The notes under the pieces were generated by a model. The model was not told the DNA's origin and searched no databases. It saw only the letters and a list, made by a program, of their open reading frames with translations. Of a DNA stretch of 64,000 nucleotides, positions 1 through 8,489 are shown in pieces (position 1 is the stretch's first letter; each line of letters opens with the position of its first letter). Both the position numbers and the translations under genes were made by a program. Source of the stretch: Acetomicrobium sp. S15 = DSM 107314 (GTDB lineage: Bacteria; Synergistota; Synergistia; Synergistales; Thermosynergistaceae); assembly GCF_016125955.1 (NCBI RefSeq), contig NZ_JADEVE010000184.1:1-64000 (forward strand). The letters run 5' to 3'.

Positions 1-3
1 AAA

Positions 4-2701
4 GTTTCACTTCCTCATATGTAGGATAAAAACAGATGATTATATATTGTGTGTGTTTTTTAAGAAAGAAGAGTTTCAATTCCTCATAGGTAGGCTAAAA
101 CCGACGAAGGAAAGAGAAGTGGAATTGTGGGAGTTGTAGTTTCAATTCCTCATAGGTAGGCTAAAAACAGTATGTTGAGGGACGATGTAGAGCTTTTGAA
201 ACATTGTTTCAATTCCTCATAGGTAGGCTAAAAACCAGAGGATAAATGGTTGCTTTGGGAGTGGTCTCAAGTTTCAATTCCTCATAGGTAGGCTAAAAAC
301 TTGGCATAGACCATATTGAGAATATGTTGTCTTGTTTTGTTTCAATTCCTCATAGGTAGGCTAAAAACAGTTTCCTTCTGCGTTCAGCCACTTTCGCCAA
401 TCTTGTTTCAATTCCTCATAGGTAGGCTAAAAACTTTATACTAATGATGAATATTCTATTACAGTTGCAGTTTCAATTCCTCATAGGTAGGCTAAAAACT
501 AGGGACATAAGCGAATTGCCCACACCTAACTTCAGACGTTTCAATTCCTCATAGGTAGGCTAAAAACATAACCCTATCGGGAGGCTCGTATTCCCAAGAT
601 CCCAAGTTTCAATTCCTCATAGGTAGGCTAAAAACGGAAAAATGATAGTTTGAAAGATGAACAACTTAATGAAGTTTCAATTCCTCATAGGTAGGCTAAA
701 AACTGCCTCCTATTCGATGCCTAAAGCAGCTCTAACTTGTTTCAATTCCTCATAGGTAGGCTAAAAACATCTATTCGCCAACTTTGGAATGGGTGAGATG
801 TGCCGTTTCAATTCCTCATAGGTAGGCTAAAAACGCGATCTATTTTAAAGCGAATAGAATTTTACTATAAAAAGTTTCAATTCCTCATAGGTAGGCTAAA
901 AACGTAGTCCACGCTTGTAGCATCAACACTCCGGCTCTAGTTTCAATTCCTCATAGGTAGGCTAAAAACGCTGGTAACATCCTCCACGGCCTTGAGATTA
1001 AAACTGCGTTTCAATTCCTCATAGGTAGGCTAAAAACCGAGAAACGATGAGCTTATAGCCCAGCTTATCCAAAGTTTCAATTCCTCATAGGTAGGCTAAA
1101 AACGAAAAGTTATTTGAGACCATTGCTATATAGTATTAAAAGTTTCAATTCCTCATAGGTAGGCTAAAAACCGATCACAGAGATCGTGTTTTCACCCGCT
1201 CCATAGAGTTTCAATTCCTCATAGGTAGGCTAAAAACCTGCTCATCTGCGAGCTACCCCATTTTAGCAAATAGTTTCAATTCCTCATAGGTAGGCTAAAA
1301 ACTTAATGTCGTCTCCCCACTTTAGCCATGCCGCTACACGTTTCAATTCCTCATAGGTAGGCTAAAAACTCCTCTAATTATGTTAAGAATTTTTGCTCGT
1401 TCAGCTGTTTCAATTCCTCATAGGTAGGCTAAAAACCAAAATATGCAGGACCAATAGGTGATGATGGTAATTAGTTTCAATTCCTCATAGGTAGGCTAAA
1501 AACAAGGATGGGCGCATTCCTCATTGATTCCTCTAATTAGTTTCAATTCCTCATAGGTAGGCTAAAAACCATGGAGCGACCAAGACTCCCTGTCGTATCC
1601 CACGCGTTTCAATTCCTCATAGGTAGGCTAAAAACCTGGGCCTACATCATGGCGGCATAATAACACATTTAGTTTCAATTCCTCATAGGTAGGCTAAAAA
1701 CTATGTTGCAGGCAGCGATAGCACCTATAATATTAAAGTTTCAATTCCTCATAGGTAGGCTAAAAACAGATTGTCTGCAAAGTATTTCAAAATACCTTCG
1801 TCGCGTTTCAATTCCTCATAGGTAGGCTAAAAACTATCTAAAGCGTCTTTTGGCGGCTCTCGTTTTTCAAGTTTCAATTCCTCATAGGTAGGCTAAAAAC
1901 ACTTTTAGGTGATGACTGTGTTGAGATTGCACCGCCTGTTTCAATTCCTCATAGGTAGGCTAAAAACATCGGCCCAAAGGTAAAAGTCCATCGGTATCAG
2001 AAGTTTCAATTCCTCATAGGTAGGCTAAAAACGTGGCAGGGATCACTTGATAGGGGTAGAATCGTTGGTTTCAATTCCTCATAGGTAGGCTAAAAACCAG
2101 TTGAAAAGATTGCAAAAGAGTTATTGATGAAACAAGTTTCAATTCCTCATAGGTAGGCTAAAAACGGATATGCAGAAGCTACGTCATAGTCGTAGAAAAT
2201 CCCGTTTCAATTCCTCATAGGTAGGCTAAAAACACCTGATTCCTTACAAGAACTCAAAAACAGGCAAGTTTGGTTTCAATTCCTCATAGGTAGGCTAAAA
2301 ACACTAACAGTGCAAGCTGCTCCCGCTACAACAACATTGGTTTCAATTCCTCATAGGTAGGCTAAAAACTTGGCACTAAACGCCTATCTTGGTGCGGAGG
2401 TGAGCAGTTTCAATTCCTCATAGGTAGGCTAAAAACAAGCCAAGGCATGGCGGATCAAGGAGGGCATTTATAGTTTCAATTCCTCATAGGTAGGCTAAAA
2501 ACTTTAATGATGCAGCGATTGCTGAAAACACTAAGGACTGTTTCAATTCCTCATAGGTAGGCTAAAAACCATAGCCTGAGACTGCTCTTCCCAGCGCTTC
2601 TGCTGTTTCAATTCCTCATAGGTAGGCTAAAAACCGTATTGGTCTTTTACAATATATTGCTGAATGTCTTAGTTTCAATTCCTCATAGGTAGGCTAAAAA
2701 C
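4..2701 (-). CRISPR. CRISPR array, 41 repeats, type I-B
   Basis: Forty-one copies of a 30-bp repeat (first 4-33, last 2672-2701) separate 40 unique spacers of 35-39 bp. On the + strand each copy begins GTTTCAATTCC and ends GGCTAAAAAC. Read on the minus strand it therefore ends in ATTGAAAC, the usual 8-nt 5' crRNA handle left by Cas6 in type I-B systems. This, the promoter at 2728-2756 and the decayed repeats at the left end (three mismatches at 4-33, one at 73-102) all say the array is transcribed leftward, with the leader on the right and the oldest spacers near position 1. The cas operon lies just beyond the leader. Whether more repeats lie left of position 4 cannot be seen, but the decay suggests this is the trailer end. 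Confidence 0.98.
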
Positions 2702-2727
2702 CAATTCCGTATCCGATGGCTACAGAA

Positions 2728-2756
2728 ATTATAACTTACATGGGTGTGGAAGTCAA
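2728..2756 (-). promoter_or_regulatory. CRISPR array promoter
   Basis: On the minus strand, TTGACT (2756-2751) and TATAAT (2733-2728) are separated by exactly 17 bp. This is a near-consensus sigma-70-type promoter. Transcription would start near 2721 and enter the first repeat about 20 nt later. Confidence 0.85.
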
Positions 2757-2813
2757 GCGCTTTTTCAAGTTGAAGGATAGTGATAATTACTGAGTTTAGA
2801 GGTCATCGGGAGC

Positions 2814-2857
2814 TTTGTCGATCCCCAGGCATTTTTACACTACCAGGGGTCGACAAA
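2814..2857 (-). other. Long imperfect hairpin between cas2 and leader
   Basis: On the + strand TTTGTCGA-T-CCCC (2814-2826) pairs with GGGGTCGACAAA (2846-2857), leaving a single bulged T. The stem continues through an A/A mismatch to GG/CC. The loop is about 13 nt. It begins two bases after the cas2 stop codon. No T-run follows on either strand, so it is not a classical intrinsic terminator. It may end or stabilise the cas transcript, or be a leader element. Confidence 0.7.
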
Positions 2858-2859
2858 AA

Positions 2860-3123
2860 TTATATCATCGTGGTTTGACCGCCTTTGTTTAGGCCTAAGG
2901 TTTGCCTTTCGAGATATTGTTCTCGGCGCGATATATAAAAGACAACAGAGTCCTGCTCATCGTTGATTATTTTGTGTAGATCTGCTTTAAGTCTGGCAAG
3001 TTGTGCCTTGGTGAGCTCGCCCTCTAAGAGGGAGTTTTGAACCCAATTTAGATACCGTCTTCCTACGTGCAGGACCTTTGTAACGCGTTCTACGTTAACG
3101 TCATAAGCCATAATTACAAACAT
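2860..3123 (-). CDS. cas2: CRISPR-associated protein Cas2
   Basis: Cas2 is a small ferredoxin-fold protein that dimerises and, with Cas1, forms the spacer-integration complex. The 87-residue product starts MFVIMAYDVN, the typical Cas2 first strand with the conserved Asp, followed by a helix (RRYLNWVQNS) and a second strand with VVFYIS. The ATG at 3123 is preferred over an upstream GTG at 3132 because it follows an AAGGTGGT ribosome-binding site and gives the usual Cas2 N-terminus. Cas1 stops two bases upstream, so the two are translated together. It is the last gene of the cas operon. Confidence 0.95.
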   Translation of the reverse strand: MFVIMAYDVNVERVTKVLHVGRRYLNWVQNSLLEGELTKAQLARLKADLHKIINDEQDSVVFYISRREQYLERQTLGLNKGGQTTMI

Positions 3124-3125
3124 AT

Positions 3126-4124
3126 TTACCACCTTGAAGCATAAGGCTCATAAGGCTTATCTCCTAAAAGGTGTTTTTCAATTTTGTACAGATCAAGCCT
3201 TATTAAGCTGCGATAAGAGACTTTTCGCTTTAAAGGGGGATAGTCAATGGTTGTTTTTAGCTTGTTTTCCCATTCTTCTATAAATGTTTGCCGTCCTGAC
3301 TCAGAGAGAAATACCCCTTCAACACCGGTAGAGAAGTCCTTTGCCTTCAGTTGGTTTTTATTTATTAAGGAGAATATCAATCTGTCGACAAAGATGGGCT
3401 TAAACACTTCTGCCACATCCAAATTTAGGCTAAAACGCCTAAAATTGGTAGAGTGCAAAAAACCGATTCTGGGATCTAAGTGCGTTCTGTAGATCTCACT
3501 TAAAACGGTAACGTAAAGCAGAGAATTTCCGAAGCTAATCAGGGCATTAAGACGATTCTGCGGAGGCCTTCGCGTCCTTTTGGCGAAGGAAAAATCTTCA
3601 CTGTCCGTAATGATATCAAAGGCACTGTAGTAAATTTCACGAGCGTTGCCTTCGATTGCCATCAGCGCCTCAGGCGAGTCCTGGGTTTCGACAGCAGAGC
3701 TAATGTGACTTAACTCTTCCAGCGTAGTTGAAAGCTCTTCGGCTCCTCTTCTTATATAATATTCTAAAACTTTATTCATATTATTGATGGCACCATAGAC
3801 GAATTTTTTCGCTAAATCCATCCGTTTTAATATATCTAAATAATATTCTGCCTGTTTTAATATTAAATAACCTGAATTATAATATTCCCTCGGATAAAAC
3901 GAGCCAATATAGTAACCATAATGGTTAAAGAAATGCAGAGTGATTTCGTTTTGGGTTAGGAACTCAAGTAACCGTTTATTAAAGTCGAGTTCGCCAAATA
4001 CATGGATATCGGCTATTGTTTCGACCGGCATATACCGCTTTTTGCCATCGCCATCCTTGAAAACTAATGTGTTCTGCTGCCTTTCGAGGGTTCCACTTGA
4101 AAATATGTATATAGGTTTTCTCAT
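3126..4124 (-). CDS. cas1: CRISPR-associated endonuclease Cas1
   Basis: Cas1 is the integrase subunit of spacer acquisition. The 332-residue product starts MRKPIYIFSSGTLERQQNTL and shows the N-terminal beta domain (about 1-90) with the family-typical LHFFNHYGYYIGSF segment, then the all-alpha catalytic domain. Conserved catalytic-type residues occur in the IEGNAREIYYSAF segment (Glu), the DPRIGFLHS segment (His) and the LDVAEVFKPIFVDRLIF segment (Asp/Glu). The start at 4124 follows GGGGGTAGG and lies just after the cas4 stop. An upstream in-frame start at 4187 lies inside cas4 and is less likely. Confidence 0.96.
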   Translation of the reverse strand: MRKPIYIFSSGTLERQQNTLVFKDGDGKKRYMPVETIADIHVFGELDFNKRLLEFLTQNEITLHFFNHYGYYIGSFYPREYYNSGYLILKQAEYYLDILKRMDLAKKFVYGAINNMNKVLEYYIRRGAEELSTTLEELSHISSAVETQDSPEALMAIEGNAREIYYSAFDIITDSEDFSFAKRTRRPPQNRLNALISFGNSLLYVTVLSEIYRTHLDPRIGFLHSTNFRRFSLNLDVAEVFKPIFVDRLIFSLINKNQLKAKDFSTGVEGVFLSESGRQTFIEEWENKLKTTIDYPPLKRKVSYRSLIRLDLYKIEKHLLGDKPYEPYASRW

Positions 4125-4128
4125 ATTC

Positions 4129-4680
4129 CTACCCCCAACAGAACTCCGCGTAAGCACAAGGGCGGCATATACCAGACCATTCGACAATGGGCGGACTTGG
4201 AGGCTCGATTAATTGCGCTATATTCTGTAGGGCTGCTTTAACTTCTCCTTCTTTTTCCTCGGTTAATATCACGTCTTCTTTTCTTTTCTGTCGCGGGAAG
4301 CGCAATTCACCGACCAGTCCATCAAAACCCTTGCGCTTTAGGTAGTAAAGGTAATACAGCACTTGCAGCCTTGAAGCTTCTATCATTTTGCTCGAATATT
4401 TTACTTCAAGAATTTTGCCGCTTTCTTCTAAAACATCTATTTTGATTAAAGAATCAATCAGCATCTCGCGTTTCTTCAAACGTGGGTAACTTGTTTCGTG
4501 AAGGAGGGCACCTAAAGCGACCTTGTCGCTCGATTTTTCTAATTCTACCCGATGAGAGTAAAGCCAAAGTTTTCTATGGCATATTACATAGTAGTACACT
4601 TGGGTGCCAGTGTAGAGGAATTGCTCCTCGTTATAAAATTCAATTTCATTACCTTGTTGCGGTTCTTTTTGCTGTTCCAT
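4129..4680 (-). CDS. cas4: CRISPR-associated exonuclease Cas4
   Basis: Cas4 is a RecB-family Fe-S nuclease that trims prespacers and helps select PAM orientation. The 183-residue protein carries the four cluster cysteines: one in the VICHRKLWL segment (about residue 34) and three in the C-terminal CRPCAYAEFC segment (172, 175, 181). RecB nuclease motifs are visible as GALLHE, SLIKIDVL and ILEVKYSSK, followed by QVLYYLYYL. It sits between cas3 and cas1 with gaps of only 2-4 bases, which is the usual place in type I-B operons. Confidence 0.93.
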   Translation of the reverse strand: MEQQKEPQQGNEIEFYNEEQFLYTGTQVYYYVICHRKLWLYSHRVELEKSSDKVALGALLHETSYPRLKKREMLIDSLIKIDVLEESGKILEVKYSSKMIEASRLQVLYYLYYLKRKGFDGLVGELRFPRQKRKEDVILTEEKEGEVKAALQNIAQLIEPPSPPIVEWSGICRPCAYAEFCWG

Positions 4681-4682
4681 GA

Positions 4683-6890
4683 TTATATAAATATGTCCTT
4701 TAGACTATGCGTTTTAGACATATCATCTTGATCTTCCTCCAAATAAGGCGGCAGCAGGCCAATCTCGCTATTATAAGGAAGGTCAGCAACGGGATGTTGA
4801 ATGTCTTTACATGGAGGGAATCGATCGCTAAATTGATAGATCCACCAAATTGGCACTGGCGTTAGGTATTCTACTATACGCCAAGCCTCGCCTATTTCAT
4901 AAAGATGATATACATCTTGTAAAAACGCCGCAGGTATTACATCAACAGATATCTGGCCTCGACGAGTGATGAATTTGTCGCGCATATTTTCATCCGATAA
5001 ATCTATTGTGTAACATCCTAAGATGTTTTGAACTTCCTCCAATGTTTGAGCCCCTTCGTTAAATTCCTTGTTCCAACTTTCTAAAGCCATAATGTGAGAA
5101 TAAAGTCTATCGGTGGCATTGGCCAAATCCTGGTCGGTTGGTGATGCAGGTAGCTCTTTTAAAATTTCAAGGCTATAGTCAAGTATTTCTTTGCCATAAA
5201 CATGCTTAGAGTTTTCGGAGTATTTACAACACACAATTACTGGAGTTTGAGGTTGGTCGCCACTTCGGTTAACCCGACCCATGCGTTGGACTAATGCGTC
5301 AATTGGAGCTATTTCGGTTAAAAGCATATCATAGGAAATATCTAAACTAACTTCGACTATTTGAGTGGCGATAAAAATGGTACCTGGCTTGGGGTCTTTT
5401 ACTTTTTCTTCTTTTTCTTGTCTGTCCCTAAAGGTGAAACGAGCATGCAGTAAATGGCATTTATCCCAATTTAACTCGTTTTTCAATGTTTGATAAAGCA
5501 TTTGGGCTTCGCGAATAGTATTAACCACTATTAGGACCCTTTTGCCGCTAGTAGCGAAAGATAAAGCTCTTCCTAAAACATTTTGCAGCAAGTCATCTTC
5601 AAGGTGTAATCGATGACGAGTCCGTTGCCATAGGTTGTGTTCGGCCTCTATTAACGTTCCTTTGGGGAATAGCTTTAATAACGACGGCGGGAGTGTGGCG
5701 CTGGCTATCGCAAAGCGAGCAGGTGCATCTGTTTTAAGCGCTTTCACAAGAAGCCCCAACGTATAAGGTTCATAAGCATGAATCTCGTCCAAAACGACCG
5801 TAGCTTGTTTAGCAAAGCATCTGCGCTCTTCCCAATGGCGCCCGTTAAGGTGCGCGAACAGGTACTGGTCGAGGGTTGCTACAGTTACGGGTTTGGCGAA
5901 TACAGAACCGAACAAGCGCATTTCTAAGGGGTCTTCATCACTTTCATTGCGAAGCATGTAGTTAGCTCGCTCATGCGCCAGTGCTACATAGTCATCGCCA
6001 TAGATACATTGCAGGCGCTTCCACATGGCATTGACAGTAGCCTGGGTGGGTAGCAAATAGATTAAACGCTCAGCGTCGTTTGCCCATAGCAAAAGTGCTT
6101 CGGTTTTACCTGTACCTGTGGGGGCTCGAAGTTGAATATTATCATTATAGCTATCTTCTGCTTGTCGTTGGAAGTTTCGTAATGGGAATTGACTTGTAAA
6201 GGATTTGACTATCTGCTTGCCACTATTCAAAAACAATACAGAAGCATCATGCTTACCTGCCGAGGCTAACCAATCTGCAAGATGCAACACTGACTTTACT
6301 TGGGCAAAATCATGAGCTGGCAAAACTTGCAATAGGCCTCTTATGCTGTATTTCAACTGTCCCTTAGCATGAATTACACAATCGAGAATGGTAGCAGGCG
6401 AGCTATCCTTATTAAGTAATGGTTGTGTAAATTGTAAAAATTGTTCTACACCTGGTAGCCCATTTACTTCGTAAGATTCAAGTAAATTCCATAGATCTCC
6501 TAAAAATATTTTTAGATTAGGATGATATCCTGGAGCTTCAAAACCTCTATAAAGTTCAGGCCCTAAAGGGGAATGATGAGTTAAGACAGATGCTGTTGCC
6601 GTTAATTCGTAGCTGTCCCAACGATAATAATTGTTCATCATGCCTTCAGCTGCTAATATAAGCGGAAAAGAAGCCAGAGCATGGGGATAGGCTTTTCTTT
6701 TTTTACGACGTATATATTCCTGAAAGTCTATTGTTGCCTTTCCTATGTCGTGTAACGCGCAAGCAAGTAAAGCTTTCAGGCGTAAACGACTATTTAGCTT
6801 CATACGGTTAGCAAGGTCATTGCCTAAATGCATTACATCTGTTGAATGCCTTAAAAGAGACATGTCAGGTTTAGCTAGCAGTTCATCCAT
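4683..6890 (-). CDS. cas3: CRISPR-associated helicase/nuclease Cas3
   Basis: Cas3 is recruited by Cascade to unwind and shred target DNA. The 735-residue protein is the standard fusion of an N-terminal HD nuclease and an SF2 helicase. The HD motif is in CALHDIGKATIDF (about residues 44-56), with an upstream His in HLGNDLANRM and further His in LTHHSP. The helicase has Walker A (APTGTGKTEALL), a DEIH box (VVLDEIHAYEP), motif III (ASATLP) and motif VI (RMGRVNRSG). All expected catalytic motifs are present, so interference should be active. Its start overlaps the end of cas5 by 16 bases. Confidence 0.96.
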   Translation of the reverse strand: MDELLAKPDMSLLRHSTDVMHLGNDLANRMKLNSRLRLKALLACALHDIGKATIDFQEYIRRKKRKAYPHALASFPLILAAEGMMNNYYRWDSYELTATASVLTHHSPLGPELYRGFEAPGYHPNLKIFLGDLWNLLESYEVNGLPGVEQFLQFTQPLLNKDSSPATILDCVIHAKGQLKYSIRGLLQVLPAHDFAQVKSVLHLADWLASAGKHDASVLFLNSGKQIVKSFTSQFPLRNFQRQAEDSYNDNIQLRAPTGTGKTEALLLWANDAERLIYLLPTQATVNAMWKRLQCIYGDDYVALAHERANYMLRNESDEDPLEMRLFGSVFAKPVTVATLDQYLFAHLNGRHWEERRCFAKQATVVLDEIHAYEPYTLGLLVKALKTDAPARFAIASATLPPSLLKLFPKGTLIEAEHNLWQRTRHRLHLEDDLLQNVLGRALSFATSGKRVLIVVNTIREAQMLYQTLKNELNWDKCHLLHARFTFRDRQEKEEKVKDPKPGTIFIATQIVEVSLDISYDMLLTEIAPIDALVQRMGRVNRSGDQPQTPVIVCCKYSENSKHVYGKEILDYSLEILKELPASPTDQDLANATDRLYSHIMALESWNKEFNEGAQTLEEVQNILGCYTIDLSDENMRDKFITRRGQISVDVIPAAFLQDVYHLYEIGEAWRIVEYLTPVPIWWIYQFSDRFPPCKDIQHPVADLPYNSEIGLLPPYLEEDQDDMSKTHSLKDIFI

Positions 6891-7576
6891 ACGAAGTTTC
6901 TCCCTTGATATTTTAGGGCTTGCATTTCCGGTATTTCCATTTTTAACTGAAAAGGCAAAAAACTTAAAACGGCATAATTTTGTGGATGGCGCAACCTTTT
7001 ATTGTCAACACTAAAATTCAAAGGAAGTTCAGCGATTATGGGTGGTTCAAATTGTATCCCTGGTTCAAGCATCGGATAAATCTGCATTTTTCTTACATCA
7101 CCCGCTATTACTGTACCGTAAAATATAGGTTCACCCGGAGAGGCTTCATCTATTGTTATATTTTCTACTAATATCAACTCGTCTTCTCGCCCAAGCGATA
7201 AGGGATAGGCAGGGTTTTGAAAAGCTTGATATAAGTTTGTAAGTAGCTGTTCATCAGCGTTATAGATGATCGTATAAAATACGCCAAACAAAAGTTCACG
7301 CATGTAAGGAGAGCGTTCCATTTTCATATCTTTAATTTTCAACAATGTCCACATATCACTAGCACGGCCCGGTTCTTGATCCATCCAGACTGAAACTTTT
7401 ACATCATTTAAAAGACTATTTTTTGCCCAAAGCTCGCGATCTGAGAGTCCCAATGCAGAACCAGCAAGACCAATGAGAGTAGTAGGAGGAGGTAAGGTCA
7501 GTGTACGTTGATAGTTGTGATCTAAAGGTCGTCGGAAAGAAACAACTGGCGACTGAACTTTCAAGCAAAGTATCAT
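6875..7576 (-). CDS. cas5: CRISPR-associated protein Cas5
   Basis: Cas5 caps the 5' handle end of the crRNA in Cascade. The 233-residue product has the RAMP-type first strand LCLKVQSPVVSFRRP, then the Cas5-family LPPPTTLIGLAGSALGLS segment. The ATG at 7576 overlaps the cas7 stop codon (ATGA). A GTG at 7582, two codons earlier, is an alternative start. The 3' end overlaps cas3. No catalytic residue typical of the I-C processing Cas5 was noted, and a separate Cas6 is present. Confidence 0.9.
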   Translation of the reverse strand: MILCLKVQSPVVSFRRPLDHNYQRTLTLPPPTTLIGLAGSALGLSDRELWAKNSLLNDVKVSVWMDQEPGRASDMWTLLKIKDMKMERSPYMRELLFGVFYTIIYNADEQLLTNLYQAFQNPAYPLSLGREDELILVENITIDEASPGEPIFYGTVIAGDVRKMQIYPMLEPGIQFEPPIIAELPLNFSVDNKRLRHPQNYAVLSFLPFQLKMEIPEMQALKYQGRNFVWMNC

Positions 7577-8487
7577 TTCCACAAGTCTTCCACCTCTTTT
7601 TTGGCCTTTTGAAGGGCCTCATGCACAGACACAACTCCTCCATAATTTTTAAGGCAGTCTCTGATTTCAAGCTCATTATCAAAAACACCCGGTTCTAATC
7701 CGAATATTGTGCTCTTGCGATACGTTTCAAACTTATATAGTGCATTTAAGAGGGGCTCTAATTCCAGGACATATTTATTATTTTCATATTGAGCACTTAG
7801 GGCTTCAAGGAAAACTGGATGTTTGACGTTAAGTCTGCTGTATGCGATAAATTTTGGCGAAAGATCCGTAAGCATCCTGGCAGTTCGTCCTCCGCCCCAC
7901 AATATATTCAGAGCCTCCAATAAATCTTGTAACCTTTTTCTGCGGTCAGGGATAGGAAGTTCTTTTTGTTCTTTTTCTTTGATCTCTAAAGTAGGGAATA
8001 CACCTATTCTGTCGAGCTCAACCAAAATCGTACCTTTAAATAGATTTGCATATAATTCCGTTTCAAATATATTGCCTCCCGCCGACATTGCTTGCCCAAA
8101 ACGCTCAAACGACCTAGTTCCAAGATCGCGATCACCTTGAAAAGGGAATAACCCCACTGCCGCAGATACCCTTACAGGTGAAGTCCGACGATATCCTTTG
8201 GGGTCTAGATAACCAAAGAAATCTTCATCTACATACTCCCAGGGACGAATAGGCGGGGTCACTTGCTGTCCACTAACCTCGGCAAAGGGCTCTGATAGGG
8301 CATGCCCCAGTTCAGCCAATCGATCTCTCAACATTCGGCGTATAGCTTGCCCAGAAATATAGGGTATTGTGCTGCCATCAGGAAGGGTTACTTTTTTAGT
8401 GACTATGACGTTACCCTCTGTATAGGAGGCGTTCACGTTTGCTGCTGAAACTTTGATCAAATAACCTATAGCAATCGCCTTGCACAT
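7573..8487 (-). CDS. cas7: CRISPR-associated protein Cas7 (Cst2/DevR family)
   Basis: Cas7 forms the helical crRNA-binding backbone of Cascade. The 304-residue protein has a Cst2/DevR-like N-terminus (IGYLIKVSAANVNASY) and the family motif PYISGQAIRRMLRDRL, with a glycine-rich segment GGNIFETELY in the middle. It starts with ATG two bases after the cas8 stop and behind GGAGG. The Cst2 affinity, with the CXXC-type Cas8 next door, points to the Tneap-like variant of type I-B. Confidence 0.93.
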   Translation of the reverse strand: MCKAIAIGYLIKVSAANVNASYTEGNVIVTKKVTLPDGSTIPYISGQAIRRMLRDRLAELGHALSEPFAEVSGQQVTPPIRPWEYVDEDFFGYLDPKGYRRTSPVRVSAAVGLFPFQGDRDLGTRSFERFGQAMSAGGNIFETELYANLFKGTILVELDRIGVFPTLEIKEKEQKELPIPDRRKRLQDLLEALNILWGGGRTARMLTDLSPKFIAYSRLNVKHPVFLEALSAQYENNKYVLELEPLLNALYKFETYRKSTIFGLEPGVFDNELEIRDCLKNYGGVVSVHEALQKAKKEVEDLWK

Positions 8488-8489
8488 GT

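Larger units (their letters stand above)
2702..2859 (-). promoter_or_regulatory. CRISPR leader
   Basis: This is the 158-bp non-coding stretch between the newest repeat and the cas2 stop codon. It contains the array promoter (2728-2756) and, at its cas2-proximal end, a long hairpin (2814-2857). It is the expected place for new spacer integration, at the repeat ending at 2701. Confidence 0.85.
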
